Counted from the first letter of the stretch, positions 35,867 to 46,421 are shown. The stretch: 64,000 bases of DNA from Sphingobacterium hungaricum (GCF_015210005.1 NZ_MU158698.1:3271273-3335272), one strand, 5' to 3'. Translations and numbers: made by a program. Notes: a model not told the origin generated them from the sequence alone.

Positions 35867-37036
35867 CTACATAGTAATTTTTGTTAACCGAGTTTTCGAT
35901 TGGCGTTGGTAGATCAGATGACCTAACATGAAAACTGCGAAGACTACTATCAGAAGGCTAATTAGCTGCGCTTCCGATAGCGAGTACCCCAACGCATCGT
36001 ATTTATAATTAACGCGTAAAAATTCAATAAGAAAGCGTTCAATTCCAATGACAAAAAGATAAATGGTAAACATTAGGCCGGCTGTCTTCACCTTGTTCCT
36101 GATTGCATAAAGCACGAAAAAGACTAAGAGTATGCTGGAGAACTCGTATAAAGATGTGGGATAGACAGGGTCGATAAGCTCATGACAATATGCTCCCGTA
36201 CATCCGTCAATGTATTTTCCTTGATTGATCACATTATGCGGAAATGTAGATGACCACATCCAATCCTGCAACCAGTTCAAAGGTTTAACTGTACGATTGA
36301 CAATCCCCCAATCACCATCACCCGAAAAATGGCATCCCATACGTCCGACAGCATAGGCGACCAGCATTCCTAATGAACCAATATCAGCTAAGTGTTTCCA
36401 AGGAATGCCGTTCCGAATGCCGATGTACAAGTAGCTCGCTGCCCCAAAAATTAAACCACCCCAAAAAGTCAATCCGCTAAAATGAAAAATATCAATCAGC
36501 GAGTGTGATTTATGCAGTTCGTAATCTTCAAAAACATTAAATAATTTTGCGCCTATAAATCCTGTGACCGCAGCCCACAAGACCAAGGTTGGCATCAATT
36601 CTTTAGGGCTTACTAAAACACTTACTTGCCCATCTGAGATATTTTGAGATTTCTTGTATTCAAAATAAAAGGCGAGCATTGCGAGCAATAGAAAGATGAT
36701 TCCACCGAGCCAACTTCCAGCACTTGAAAACATAAAACCATACGGATCACTAATAAATAACTTGTACGCTCCTACTACTCCAACTAGCTTGTACCCAACG
36801 ACAAATCCCGAAACAGCATAGACCATTAAATAGATCCAAAAATAGTTCTTAGCGAACTTATTTTCGGAAGGAAAAGCTTTAATATCTCCTAATTTTTCTT
36901 TCCTTTCAAATTCACTTTTGAAGGTAAAATAGGAAAGCACAAAAGCCAAAGCCACAAAAAAACCGAATGTGGGAAATGGCCAATTAAAGTTTGTACTAAA
37001 CAAATAATTAATCAAGGATGAGATCGTCGGAAACAT
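35867..37036 (-). CDS. lgt: Prolipoprotein diacylglyceryl transferase (Lgt), Bacteroidota subtype
   Basis: Lgt adds diacylglycerol to the lipobox Cys of prelipoproteins in the inner membrane. This 389-residue protein has about eight membrane helices, the signature VGRMGCHFSGDGDWGI (the Bacteroidota form of GRxGNFxxGE), PTSLYEF, and GIERFLIEFLRVN with the second essential Arg. The start is one base after the SusC stop (TAGAATG), so it is translated from the glycan-locus mRNA. Its presence in the glycan locus rather than with housekeeping genes is unusual, and a paralogue specialised for the locus's lipoproteins (at least six here) is a reasonable guess. Whether another lgt exists cannot be seen in this window. 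Confidence 0.88.
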   Translation of the reverse strand: MFPTISSLINYLFSTNFNWPFPTFGFFVALAFVLSYFTFKSEFERKEKLGDIKAFPSENKFAKNYFWIYLMVYAVSGFVVGYKLVGVVGAYKLFISDPYGFMFSSAGSWLGGIIFLLLAMLAFYFEYKKSQNISDGQVSVLVSPKELMPTLVLWAAVTGFIGAKLFNVFEDYELHKSHSLIDIFHFSGLTFWGGLIFGAASYLYIGIRNGIPWKHLADIGSLGMLVAYAVGRMGCHFSGDGDWGIVNRTVKPLNWLQDWMWSSTFPHNVINQGKYIDGCTGAYCHELIDPVYPTSLYEFSSILLVFFVLYAIRNKVKTAGLMFTIYLFVIGIERFLIEFLRVNYKYDALGYSLSEAQLISLLIVVFAVFMLGHLIYQRQSKTRLTKITM

Positions 37037-37037
37037 T

Positions 37038-40000
37038 CTAAAAACCTATCTGAATTCCCAAATTGACTACGCGCTGATTCTGATAAGCATCTCCCGCTGT
37101 GTTGGAAGTAACCTCAGGGTCTTGCTGATACAATGAATAGTTGGTCCATGTCAATAAATTATAGCCACTTACATATAGACGCGCGTTGCTAATCGTTAAC
37201 GGTAACCATCGATCAGGAAATTGATAGCCCAATTCGACGGTCTTTAGCCTTAGGTAGGTAGCATCGATTAACCAAAAATCTGACATGTACGATGACGGAC
37301 TATTCACGGTAGTTGGATTAGTCGTTAGTCTAGGAAACTTAGCAGTAGCTGCCGTTTCAGGAGTCCATCGCTCTTGGTGAATAGGCAGAAATTGGCTTTT
37401 AAAAGGCTCTATTCCACTTCCCTGCACACTAAAACTATAGCCTGTAGTTCCCTGAAATAACACATTGGCACTGAAACCTTTGTAGCTACCTCCTAAAGTC
37501 AGACCAAAGCTTGAGTTTGGTATATTTGGTCTTCCAATCGTCGTTCTATCGTAATCATCGATTACTCCATCTTCATTGAGATCTTTGTACCGTAAATCGC
37601 CGGGCTGTACTTGGTAACCTCCAGCAGGTATCGGGCTAGAAGCTATGTTTTCTTCTGAATAAAACCCATCAAACAAGTAACCCATAGGCTGTCCGATCTG
37701 ATGACCCGTCGATCTCAGCCATGGAAAAGCTGGAGACGGTTCGTCTTGAAATAAGATCTTGTTTTTAAAATAAGAAAACACTCCTTTGATATTGTAGCTG
37801 AACTGGCCAATGTTATCATTGTAATTTAGTTCAAGTTCTACACCGCGGTTCCTGACGCGCGCAATATTTGTCGGAGAAACTCCGACACCAATATGAAGTG
37901 GCAACGATTGGGAAGTTACCAGCTGATCGTAGCGAATGTTATTGAAATAATCTACTGTTAGCCCCAGTTTGTTATTAAACACACTTAAATCCAAACCAAT
38001 ATCAAAGGAAGATTGCTTTTCCCAAGTCACGTTGCTATTACCGAGGTTTCCTTCATAGATCGTCCCTGACGCCTGATGAGATACACCAAATGAGTAAGGG
38101 CCTCCTTCATTATACACCTGCTGGAATAAATATCGGTCGCCAGCAACTTTATCCGAACCGACTATACCGTAAGATCCACGAAACTTAAACAAATCGAAAA
38201 AATCAAACCTATTTTGAAAAAATTGTTCTTGAGCAAGGTTATATCCAACAGAGATCGCTGGGAAAAATCCATATCGCTGATCGGATTGGAATCGGTCCGA
38301 ACCGTTGTAAGCCAAAGTCAAATCAAGCAAGTACTTTTGTTTGTAATCATAACCTGTTCGAAAAGTAAAACCTTCAAAATTTTGAGGAATCCAATTTGAT
38401 CTTTTGTCTCCGCGGGAATTATAAGATTCACGATTGTAAAGCAATAAAGAATTGATCGTATGATCGTTAAATGATCTACTGTAATTAAGGCTAAGCTGTG
38501 CATTCACTCTGTTATTGTAATCACCTTGGTACGCTCTCAGTGTATAATTATCCATAACATAAGGCGCTCCACCTTTCAAAATATAGGAGTCAGTATCTGG
38601 AAAATACCGATACACGGGTATTTGGTCACGTCCCTGCTCGCGCCCATTCGATTCGACGCTTGCATAAGCGACTCTCCCTGATAATGACAAACCTTTGGCA
38701 ATTGATTCCAACTCTTGGGTTCCACCAAAAAGAATGTTAATATCATTGCGCCTATCGAGATGATAACCAGACGTTCCAAGACGAGCATTGATGGTTGGAA
38801 GAAGTTCCTGAGTATCGCTAGCATAAGAATAAGATCCATTTGGATTAAGAAATGGGGCTGACCAAGGTCTGATTTTACTAAAGTCAAATACTTCTCCTAC
38901 AATATTGCCTGCTCTTGGAGAATTGATCCTGTTAAAGTTAGCACGTACATCCAGTCTAAGCTTTAAGCTCTTGGTAGCTTGAATATCTAGGTTAGATCGC
39001 AAATTGTACCGCCTGTAGTAATAGTTGTTATTTACTTTGTTAGCCTCGTTTTGAAAGTCATAAAGATTTCCATCTTGTGAGAAAGCTCCTCCCGATATAA
39101 AATATTTAATCCGTTCGCCACCACCAGTGATGTCTACATTTGTATTGTATTGAAGACTTGCCGGTTTAAAAATGCGCTCATACCAATTAATATCAGGGTA
39201 AGTATACGGATCATCGCCATCTCTAAAATGAGCCAACGCTTGTTCGCTAAAAGGTTGGTAGGTATTATCGTTAGCCGTATTGTTGATGGCTTCGTTCCAG
39301 AGCAATGCACTTTCGTAAGCATCCAGAAATTCGAGTTTGGTGACCGGACTTTGCAAACCAGATTCAAAACGCGCATTGATTTTAGGTTTCCCTGATTCAC
39401 CTCGATGAGTTTTTACGACCAGAACGCCGTTAGCTCCTTTAATACCAAACACAGCTGTGGTCGATGCATCTTTAAGTATGGAGATGCTCTCGATCTCATT
39501 CACATTGATCTGTGAGAGTTGCTCATACGTGTACTCGATATCATCAACAATAATCAAAGGCTGATTGCCGTCTGGATTTAACGAGCTGACCCCTCGGATA
39601 TAAAAATCTGACGCATCTCTACCCGGTTGCCCAGAACGCTGTACGGAAACAAATCCTGGCAGTCGTCCTGTTAATGCATTCTGTACACTTGAGGTTGGAA
39701 TCTGACGGATATCAGCTCCTTTAATAGAACTTACTGCGCCAGTATTTGTCAACTTTTTGGTAGTACCAAATCCTACCACGACCACCTCATTAATATCCTG
39801 ATTGTTAGATTGCAAGAAGATTTCGAGTTGTTCTCCGGGCTTCGCTGACCGCTCTTGAGACGCGTAGCCGACGCTTGAAAACACCAATACTTGGGTGCTC
39901 CTTAGGGAGATGCTGAAACGTCCATTTTCATCAGATTGTACGGTATTGGAGCTCCCCTTTTCAGTAATTGTCACTCCAGCTAACGTTCCATCCGTATTCT

Positions 40001-40085
40001 TGATAATACCAGTGACTGTTGATTGAGCGATTGTCAACAATGGAAATATTAGGATTGCTAATACGATATAAATATTTTTTTTCAT
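37038..40085 (-). CDS. SusC/RagA-type TonB-linked outer-membrane transporter (SusC-1)
   Basis: This 1015-residue transporter imports oligosaccharides bound by a SusD lipoprotein. It has a signal peptide (about 1-20), a carboxypeptidase-D-regulatory-like domain (VTGIIKNTDGTLAGVTITEK), the TonB-box region (EVVVVGFGTTKK), the SusC plug signature (ALTGRLPGFVSVQRSGQPG; FYIRGVSSL; PLIIVDDIEY) and a barrel ending in VNLGIQIGF. Unusually it follows a SusD gene (34 bp upstream) and is itself followed by Lgt, not by its own SusD. Its partner could be either SusD in the locus. It appears intact. Confidence 0.92.
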   Translation of the reverse strand: MKKNIYIVLAILIFPLLTIAQSTVTGIIKNTDGTLAGVTITEKGSSNTVQSDENGRFSISLRSTQVLVFSSVGYASQERSAKPGEQLEIFLQSNNQDINEVVVVGFGTTKKLTNTGAVSSIKGADIRQIPTSSVQNALTGRLPGFVSVQRSGQPGRDASDFYIRGVSSLNPDGNQPLIIVDDIEYTYEQLSQINVNEIESISILKDASTTAVFGIKGANGVLVVKTHRGESGKPKINARFESGLQSPVTKLEFLDAYESALLWNEAINNTANDNTYQPFSEQALAHFRDGDDPYTYPDINWYERIFKPASLQYNTNVDITGGGERIKYFISGGAFSQDGNLYDFQNEANKVNNNYYYRRYNLRSNLDIQATKSLKLRLDVRANFNRINSPRAGNIVGEVFDFSKIRPWSAPFLNPNGSYSYASDTQELLPTINARLGTSGYHLDRRNDINILFGGTQELESIAKGLSLSGRVAYASVESNGREQGRDQIPVYRYFPDTDSYILKGGAPYVMDNYTLRAYQGDYNNRVNAQLSLNYSRSFNDHTINSLLLYNRESYNSRGDKRSNWIPQNFEGFTFRTGYDYKQKYLLDLTLAYNGSDRFQSDQRYGFFPAISVGYNLAQEQFFQNRFDFFDLFKFRGSYGIVGSDKVAGDRYLFQQVYNEGGPYSFGVSHQASGTIYEGNLGNSNVTWEKQSSFDIGLDLSVFNNKLGLTVDYFNNIRYDQLVTSQSLPLHIGVGVSPTNIARVRNRGVELELNYNDNIGQFSYNIKGVFSYFKNKILFQDEPSPAFPWLRSTGHQIGQPMGYLFDGFYSEENIASSPIPAGGYQVQPGDLRYKDLNEDGVIDDYDRTTIGRPNIPNSSFGLTLGGSYKGFSANVLFQGTTGYSFSVQGSGIEPFKSQFLPIHQERWTPETAATAKFPRLTTNPTTVNSPSSYMSDFWLIDATYLRLKTVELGYQFPDRWLPLTISNARLYVSGYNLLTWTNYSLYQQDPEVTSNTAGDAYQNQRVVNLGIQIGF

Positions 40086-40119
40086 GTCTATGTTGCTATT
40101 GGAAAATAAATCCTGTTGC

Positions 40120-41802
40120 TTACCATCCTGGATTTTGGACCATATTTGGATTTTTCACTACTTCGCTGAAAGGTATTGGCGCCAAATACATTCGATTTTC
40201 AAAATTCATTTTATAGACAACCGCCGTTTGCCTAATCACTCCTGTGCCGGCCTGATATATAATCGCCGCGTGCAATTCCTTATTAAACTCTTCCTCGGCA
40301 AGCTTCCATCTTCTGACATCATAAAAGCGATGTTCTTCAAACGCCAACTCTTTGCGGCGCTCATTTTGGATGATGTCTCGCATTTGGATTTTAGTAAGTC
40401 CAAGAGGCAAAGAATATGGATTCAGTCCAGCACGTTCACGAATCCTTTCTATTGCTTGATACACGGCCAAATCAGGAACCGTTAAGCGTTCGTTCCGGGC
40501 TTCAGCAAAATTCAAAAGTGTTTCGGCATAGCGAAATAGAATATGGTCGTGATTGGTGTTGCTATAGTTAGAAGCTGTTTCAAAATTTCCCATAAATTTC
40601 CGTAAATAATAGCCTGTCTTAGTTTGTTGGCGGGAACCACCAGGTTTGTCTGCGCCACCTTCATAAGTCTGTACAGGACGATTTAACCACATCGCACCAG
40701 AATAAAAAATCGTCGCATAGAAACGCTTGTCCCGCCCCAAATAAGGATTATTTTCGTCATAACCAGAGTTAGGATCTGTAATTGGCAACCCGTTCTCCAT
40801 TCCAAATGCATCGACCAATTCTTGAGTGGGACTTGTACGCCCGTTATTTAAAGCGGATGAATAGCCAATTGGTCCGTTGTTATTTTCGTAGCTGGTGTTA
40901 TTGCCTCCTTGCTTTGAGAAAATCCGTTCATTGTTCCTGCTGATAAATACGTTTCTAAAATCTGGTTCTAGTGCAAATAATTCCAGATCCATAATAGCTT
41001 TTGCTGCATTCTCCGCAGATTGCCATCGTGTCGCATCCATAGCAGCATAACCCGTCAGCGGATTTTGTCCATCTATATTCCCTCCATTAAAAAGTGGACT
41101 AGCAGCGTACAACAGTACACGTGATTTGAGCGCTAGCGCAGCGGCTTTGGTCGGCCTTCCAAATAGCGTAAGACTTATTGGGTCTACATGCAGGCTATCT
41201 TTAACAAGGTCGCATTCGCTCACTATAAAATCGATACATTCTTCAAATTTATTTCTAGGTAGATTGATATCGTCATTCAATTGATATACTTTGTCATACA
41301 GTAAAGGCACACCGCCATGTCGCTTCACCAACTCGAAATACAACATTGCTCGAACGAAACGCGCTTCAGCTTTCCATACTCGATTAAATGGCGTTCCATT
41401 TGCCAAACGTCCTTTCAAAGGAACGCGATCGATATTCTGAATAAAAATACTTGTTCTTCGAATACCCTCGTAGCCAGATGTCCAAAAGTTATCATGGTAA
41501 CTATCTGACGAATAAGTACCCAATGCCAATTGCTGGACTGATGTATTGGTTGGATTAGATGACACTGCGTCATCGGTGGCTGCATCGAGAAAATCACCTC
41601 CAACTCTATTTCCTGTGCTTGGCAAAAATCGGTAACTATCTGCCAAAAACCTTTCTGCATTCGCGCCGACAGAATCTTTAACATTAAAAATTTCTTCTAG
41701 TGTCTGCAATTCAATAGGCTCTGTTTCCAGATCGCTTTTACAAGAATATGTCAACACTGCTAGACCGATAAGGATTACCCCTGTTAGATTAATAAACTTC
41801 AT
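40120..41802 (-). CDS. SusD/RagB-type glycan-binding lipoprotein (SusD-1)
   Basis: This 560-residue surface lipoprotein has a lipobox ending at Cys21 (VLTYSC). The fold's TPR-like helices are visible, together with typical SusD segments: FVRAMLYFELVKRHGGVPLL, ALALKSRVLLYAASPLFN, HILFRYAETLLNFAEARNE, and IRERAGLNPYSLP then IQNERRKELAFEEHRFYDVRRW. It ends in the usual MVQNPGW. It begins 18 bp after SusC-2 (41821-44913), so these two form a standard SusC-SusD pair that captures glycan and passes it to the barrel. Confidence 0.93.
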   Translation of the reverse strand: MKFINLTGVILIGLAVLTYSCKSDLETEPIELQTLEEIFNVKDSVGANAERFLADSYRFLPSTGNRVGGDFLDAATDDAVSSNPTNTSVQQLALGTYSSDSYHDNFWTSGYEGIRRTSIFIQNIDRVPLKGRLANGTPFNRVWKAEARFVRAMLYFELVKRHGGVPLLYDKVYQLNDDINLPRNKFEECIDFIVSECDLVKDSLHVDPISLTLFGRPTKAAALALKSRVLLYAASPLFNGGNIDGQNPLTGYAAMDATRWQSAENAAKAIMDLELFALEPDFRNVFISRNNERIFSKQGGNNTSYENNNGPIGYSSALNNGRTSPTQELVDAFGMENGLPITDPNSGYDENNPYLGRDKRFYATIFYSGAMWLNRPVQTYEGGADKPGGSRQQTKTGYYLRKFMGNFETASNYSNTNHDHILFRYAETLLNFAEARNERLTVPDLAVYQAIERIRERAGLNPYSLPLGLTKIQMRDIIQNERRKELAFEEHRFYDVRRWKLAEEEFNKELHAAIIYQAGTGVIRQTAVVYKMNFENRMYLAPIPFSEVVKNPNMVQNPGW

Positions 41803-41820
41803 ATCTGTATATGTCTAAGG

Positions 41821-44800
41821 TTATAATTTAATGTTCACACCGAAATTAATAATGCGTTGGATGGGATAGGCTGTATTGCCATAAATCTCCGGATCCAAAC
41901 GATCATAGGAAGTCGTTGTAAACAGGTTTTGAGCATTTGCAAATATTCGCAATGCGGCAAGATTAATTTTTTTGCTCCACGCATATGGGAAGGTATATCC
42001 TACATCGACATTGCGCACCCTCAAATAAGCTCCAGAACGTGTCCAATAACTCGAATTATTTAAGTACGGCGTGTTTGTTGGATCAAAACCTATAGTCAAA
42101 CGTGGATAAGTAGCTGTAGAAGCTGTCTCGGGCGTCCATCGCCCAAGCATGTAATCATAACCCTGTCCTTCCCCGTTGCTTCCAAAGGAATAATCGGTCT
42201 GTTGATATGTTCGATTTGTTACCCCTTGAAGTAAAATGCTGCAATCAATCCCAGCAAAATTAAATCCTAGTGTAGTGCCATAAAACACCATCGGTTTAGT
42301 ATTGCCGATAGCTGTTTGATCGTAAATGTTGATAATACCATCACCGTTCAGGTCAACTAACTTAACATCTCCAGGATTGACAACATTTCCAGCCAGACGA
42401 GGAGCAGCATCCGCTTCTTCTTGGCTTTGGATCAAACCGTCAGCCAAATAACCAAAGGTTTGTCCAACAGGCATGCCTGTGCGATGATTCCAAGAATATT
42501 TTTGAAATACTTCGTTCATATAAAGGACTTCTGTTCGCATGCGCGAAACATTTGCCGCTATGAAATAATTAAAGTTTCCAAGATGGTTTTGATAGGTTAA
42601 TTCGATTTCCTGACCTTCATATAGATTCTTTCCGATATTTTCATTCGGATAACTAATGCCGATCAGTTCAATGGTCGATCCACGTTGCTGCAACAAATCA
42701 GAATAACTGTCGCGATAATATGCGGCACTCAGCTTGAATTTAGATTTTAACAGCGAAATATCAAGCCCCACATTAAGCTTATTTCCTTTTTCCCAAGTAG
42801 CTCCGACATTGGCTAATCCTTTTTCAACTAAACTGTTAAACCGTGTATATTCAGAACCAAACTCGTACGCATCAATGCCACCTTGACCAAATGAAGTACG
42901 CCAGCTATAATATCCTAAAGCCCCTTCATTTACATTACCTGTATGACCATAAGTTACTTTCAGTTTGAACTGATCCAGCCAATTGGTTTGATCGGCAAGA
43001 AAAGATTCTTGAGCCAGGTCCCATCCTAAGCCGGCAGCATAAAACAATCCAAATTTACTTCCTGGTTTAAAACGATTAAAACCAGAATAATTTACAGCGA
43101 CTTCGGCGAAGTACTTGTTTTTATATGCATAATTTCCCGTTGCAGCAACATTCGTGTAAATTGCGGGTAAGTCAAATTGATAATTGGATGTCTGCTGATC
43201 AAAAAATAGCTTTCCTCCTACCTGATGTCCTCCCGCAAACTCTCTATCGTAACCCAGAGCTCCCTGAAAATAGAAGAAGTTGGCCGATGAAGTGGTTGAA
43301 AATGAATTCGGCTGATCAGTGATGTCTCCAAATCTTACATAAGTCAATTCATTCTGATCATTGTAAGTAACATCAAATACGGGCTGTCTACGGCTTCGAT
43401 CTACAATACTGGAAGAAGAAGAGGACACATTCACTTTCCCTTGAGCATAAAGGCCAGGAAGCCAACGATCAAACTTATACTTCAAATCGAGATTAGCTAA
43501 AATGTCCCTAGTATTGTCAAGCAGATAACCCGAACCAGTAGCCTGTTGGTACAAATTTGTTTTGAATACAGAGGAGCCACCATATGACCCATCGGGATTA
43601 AAAATAGGATAAGCATTGTTCGGAGTAGAAAAAAGGCTTCTAAAAATCTCCTGTGTTCCTGCACCCGGTTGCCTTCCATTTTGAATGCGGCCAAACAACT
43701 GCAGTCCAATTGTGAAATCACTGGTCACATCCACATCTATTGTACTGTTGATCAAGTACCGAGATTGTTCCAAATTCGTATCGTAATCGAACTGATCTGA
43801 AGAATTGAACATCCCCTCTTGATTTAAGTAACTTAACGAAATTGCGTAACGAGCGTTTTTTATTCCACCATTGACACCCAAATTATATTTCGTGATGGGA
43901 TTATGTTCCTTTAAAATAGCGTCATACCAATTTACATTTGGAAGCAAATAGGGTGAGCTTCCTGACTTATAGGCATCGTAATCTTCTTGGCTGTATACTG
44001 GCTGACGGCCTGAATTCAGCAACGCTTCGTTGTAGAGATAAGCATATTGATGAGCGTCCAGAGGGTTGACTTGTTTTAATGATTCTTGAAAACCCGTCTG
44101 TGCGGTAAATGAAACTCTCGGAGCCCCAATTTTACCTCGATGGGTAGTAATCTGCAATATTCCTCTGGAGCTTCGCTGACCTAAAAGGAGCGATGATAAC
44201 GCATCTTTTATTACCGTGATGGATTCGATGCTTTCAGGATCTATGGAATATATTTCGCGTTGCACACCGTCGATGATGGTAATTGGATTTTGACCCCGCA
44301 ATTGGAATGCAACTTCGCTATTGTCACTTAAACTCGTGCTATATTTCGTGGCTTCACCCGGCAAGGATCCAGCAAGGTCCGAAAAAGTGATTGGCGATGT
44401 TCTTGCGGATCTAAATCCAGAAATTTCTTGGGTATAAAAACCAGCAAGCCTTCCAGTTAAAGCATTTAAATACAAAGGCGTAGGCGTGCTTTTTATTTGA
44501 TGATGATTTACCGTGGATATCGCCCCTAGAGATTTTTTTAGATCCTTCTTTTCATTAAGTATGTTGATGGAGTCAGCAGTAAAAAGATATTTAGCGACCA
44601 TGTACACTGTGCTTGGTCCATTATGTTTTATGATTTTCGGTACATATTCAGGATGTTGAATAGTGATTTCCCTATCTGAATATTCCAATTCAGCTTCGCC
44701 AAATTCGTCCGTTGTCGCAAGCAATTGCTGTTCTACAGAATAGACCTTCGCCCCTGCTAATGGCTTGCCAAATTCGTCAACAACTTTTAGGATCTCTTTA

Positions 44801-44913
44801 TTTTGTTGAGGAAAGCTTGCAATCCTGTGAAAAGAACTGGCATAGATTGTATGGGCACTGAAGAAAAACAGCCATGCGCCTACCATTCCCAACTTTATAT
44901 AGTGATTAAACAT
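41821..44913 (-). CDS. SusC/RagA-type TonB-linked outer-membrane transporter (SusC-2)
   Basis: This 1030-residue transporter differs at the N-terminus from SusC-1: a short Ig-like regulatory domain (VVDEFGKPLAGAKVYS, about 40-110) is followed by a linker and a plug with LYLNALTGRLAGFYTQEISG, VAFQLRGQNPITIIDGVQRE and VIKDALSSLLLGQRSSRGIL. The barrel ends in IINFGVNIKL. The canonical TonB box and VVVVGYG stretch are not obvious. It lies 50 bp after DUF4961 and 18 bp before SusD-1, its probable partner. Confidence 0.92.
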   Translation of the reverse strand: MFNHYIKLGMVGAWLFFFSAHTIYASSFHRIASFPQQNKEILKVVDEFGKPLAGAKVYSVEQQLLATTDEFGEAELEYSDREITIQHPEYVPKIIKHNGPSTVYMVAKYLFTADSINILNEKKDLKKSLGAISTVNHHQIKSTPTPLYLNALTGRLAGFYTQEISGFRSARTSPITFSDLAGSLPGEATKYSTSLSDNSEVAFQLRGQNPITIIDGVQREIYSIDPESIESITVIKDALSSLLLGQRSSRGILQITTHRGKIGAPRVSFTAQTGFQESLKQVNPLDAHQYAYLYNEALLNSGRQPVYSQEDYDAYKSGSSPYLLPNVNWYDAILKEHNPITKYNLGVNGGIKNARYAISLSYLNQEGMFNSSDQFDYDTNLEQSRYLINSTIDVDVTSDFTIGLQLFGRIQNGRQPGAGTQEIFRSLFSTPNNAYPIFNPDGSYGGSSVFKTNLYQQATGSGYLLDNTRDILANLDLKYKFDRWLPGLYAQGKVNVSSSSSSIVDRSRRQPVFDVTYNDQNELTYVRFGDITDQPNSFSTTSSANFFYFQGALGYDREFAGGHQVGGKLFFDQQTSNYQFDLPAIYTNVAATGNYAYKNKYFAEVAVNYSGFNRFKPGSKFGLFYAAGLGWDLAQESFLADQTNWLDQFKLKVTYGHTGNVNEGALGYYSWRTSFGQGGIDAYEFGSEYTRFNSLVEKGLANVGATWEKGNKLNVGLDISLLKSKFKLSAAYYRDSYSDLLQQRGSTIELIGISYPNENIGKNLYEGQEIELTYQNHLGNFNYFIAANVSRMRTEVLYMNEVFQKYSWNHRTGMPVGQTFGYLADGLIQSQEEADAAPRLAGNVVNPGDVKLVDLNGDGIINIYDQTAIGNTKPMVFYGTTLGFNFAGIDCSILLQGVTNRTYQQTDYSFGSNGEGQGYDYMLGRWTPETASTATYPRLTIGFDPTNTPYLNNSSYWTRSGAYLRVRNVDVGYTFPYAWSKKINLAALRIFANAQNLFTTTSYDRLDPEIYGNTAYPIQRIINFGVNIKL

Positions 44914-44963
44914 AGTTATAATTTTAATTGTAATTGATGTGGTTTACCGATTATAGATTTCAC

Positions 44964-45965
44964 CTATTGACAGCGAAACGTATATTTAAAAGGCTGATCT
45001 GTATTTCCATATCCCACTTTTTTTGTACCTGTACCATCGGTATAAAAATATTCTAAGCGTGCGATCTGAGCGTTTGGCTGCATATTAAAATATCCCCTTG
45101 GCCAGATATCCAATAATATCTTTTTACCTGCTGATGGCTTGAGTTTCGATTTGATATCGCGGGTATTTATTTCTCCCAATAGTTGGTCTGATTCATCGAA
45201 TGCCTTTATCTGAATATAAACATCGTCGAGGTTTTGAAGTTCGGTTTCAATTACGCCCGCATCAAAAGACAGCGTGATGATATCGTTGTCAAAGCTTTTA
45301 ACTGGCTGAACCGTGCTTAATTGCGGATTGACAAAATCGAGCAAGTCGCCTTCACCTTCGTAAATCTCTATGGGATTCGAAAATGTGAATTTTTTATAAT
45401 CAGTATCGTCTGGTCGTAGATTTTCGATTGAAGAGCCTACATAAAAACCTAAACTAACCAGCATGTTTTCACTGCCAACACTGCATTCAACCTTTACATC
45501 GAAGCTCAGGTCAGCACGCTCATCTTCATTGTTGGTAAATGTAAACGACTGTGTGCTGCGATAGATAATCCATTCGAAATCATCGATCAGGTTAGGACCA
45601 ACGCCGAACATTTTTTTTGCAGCCTGATGCCAATTAAGTCCTGAAACAGGTTCGGTTTCAGAGTCTGGAATCATACGCAAGGTTCCATTACCTTTGGTGC
45701 TTGTATACGTGAGCACGGCATTTTGACGCGCGTTCCAACTCTTGGGAACCATAATTCCCGCTACTAGCTGCGTTGTATACGTATTTGGCTCTTCGATTCT
45801 TGGTTGTGCTCCAGAATGCATATAAAATGTAGCTCGTTCGTTCGCTTTCGCTGTGGCTGGAACCGTTACAGTCAATGCGGTAAGGCCGCAATGCATTAAG
45901 AATATGGTCATACCTACTCCAATAAATAGGTACACATATTTTAGTCGTTGAAATGGGCGATTCAT
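44964..45965 (-). CDS. DUF4961 lipoprotein of the glycan locus
   Basis: DUF4961 proteins accompany SusC/SusD in mannan-type and other Bacteroidota glycan loci and are thought to be surface glycan-binding proteins. This 333-residue protein has a signal with a lipobox-like end at Cys26 (IFLMHC). The rest is beta-rich (KSWNARQNAVLTYTSTKGNG; LLDIWPRGYFNMQPNAQIARLEYFYTD). I chose ATG 45965 (MNRPFQRLKYVY), 4 bp after the DUF5004 stop, over ATG 45986, which would overlap that gene. It is followed by SusC-2. The binding role is inference from context. Confidence 0.72.
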   Translation of the reverse strand: MNRPFQRLKYVYLFIGVGMTIFLMHCGLTALTVTVPATAKANERATFYMHSGAQPRIEEPNTYTTQLVAGIMVPKSWNARQNAVLTYTSTKGNGTLRMIPDSETEPVSGLNWHQAAKKMFGVGPNLIDDFEWIIYRSTQSFTFTNNEDERADLSFDVKVECSVGSENMLVSLGFYVGSSIENLRPDDTDYKKFTFSNPIEIYEGEGDLLDFVNPQLSTVQPVKSFDNDIITLSFDAGVIETELQNLDDVYIQIKAFDESDQLLGEINTRDIKSKLKPSAGKKILLDIWPRGYFNMQPNAQIARLEYFYTDGTGTKKVGYGNTDQPFKYTFRCQ

Positions 45966-45969
45966 AATC

Positions 45970-46407
45970 TTAATTTTGGCGTTCAAATTGGTATTGATAG
46001 GTATTCGTGGAACATCCTAGGCTAAAGGACAGGCTCAATTGGCGCTCACCTTTTACGATCGGAAATTGAAACTTAACAGGAACTGTATTGGTTTGCCCCT
46101 TTGGATGTAAAATGATACCAAAAGGATATTGAGGATCGCTCAAAGTATAATTCCCTTCTTCATTAAGTACAAAAGGTAATTCCTCTGATAAATCATAGGT
46201 ACCGTCGTTTTTAAAATTGATATAAAAACCACTTAGGTCCATTCGCTTGCCGATCTCTTCCCCATTTCTAGTAAGCTGTACCACCTTCCAATTTCCTGTT
46301 ATATCTTTGTTCGTTTCGTCAAAAACCATTTTTGATATTTCATCTTTACACGATAGTTGGGCGATTAAAATAAGCATCATAAAGCCCCGAATTGCTGAAT
46401 TTTTCAT
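45970..46407 (-). CDS. DUF5004 lipoprotein of the glycan locus
   Basis: This 145-residue lipoprotein has a lipobox ending at Cys20 (LIAQLSC) and the lipocalin-like DUF5004 pattern: ITGNWKVVQLTRNGEEIG, FYINFKNDGTYDLSE and NYTLSDPQYPFGIIL. Members are small beta-barrels found in SusCD loci; the function is not established. The frame is open from 46485, but ATG 46407 begins the signal peptide directly and lies 14 bp after the SusD-2 stop. The next gene starts 4 bp downstream. Confidence 0.75.
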   Translation of the reverse strand: MKNSAIRGFMMLILIAQLSCKDEISKMVFDETNKDITGNWKVVQLTRNGEEIGKRMDLSGFYINFKNDGTYDLSEELPFVLNEEGNYTLSDPQYPFGIILHPKGQTNTVPVKFQFPIVKGERQLSLSFSLGCSTNTYQYQFERQN

Positions 46408-46421
46408 GCGTTTTTTTATAA

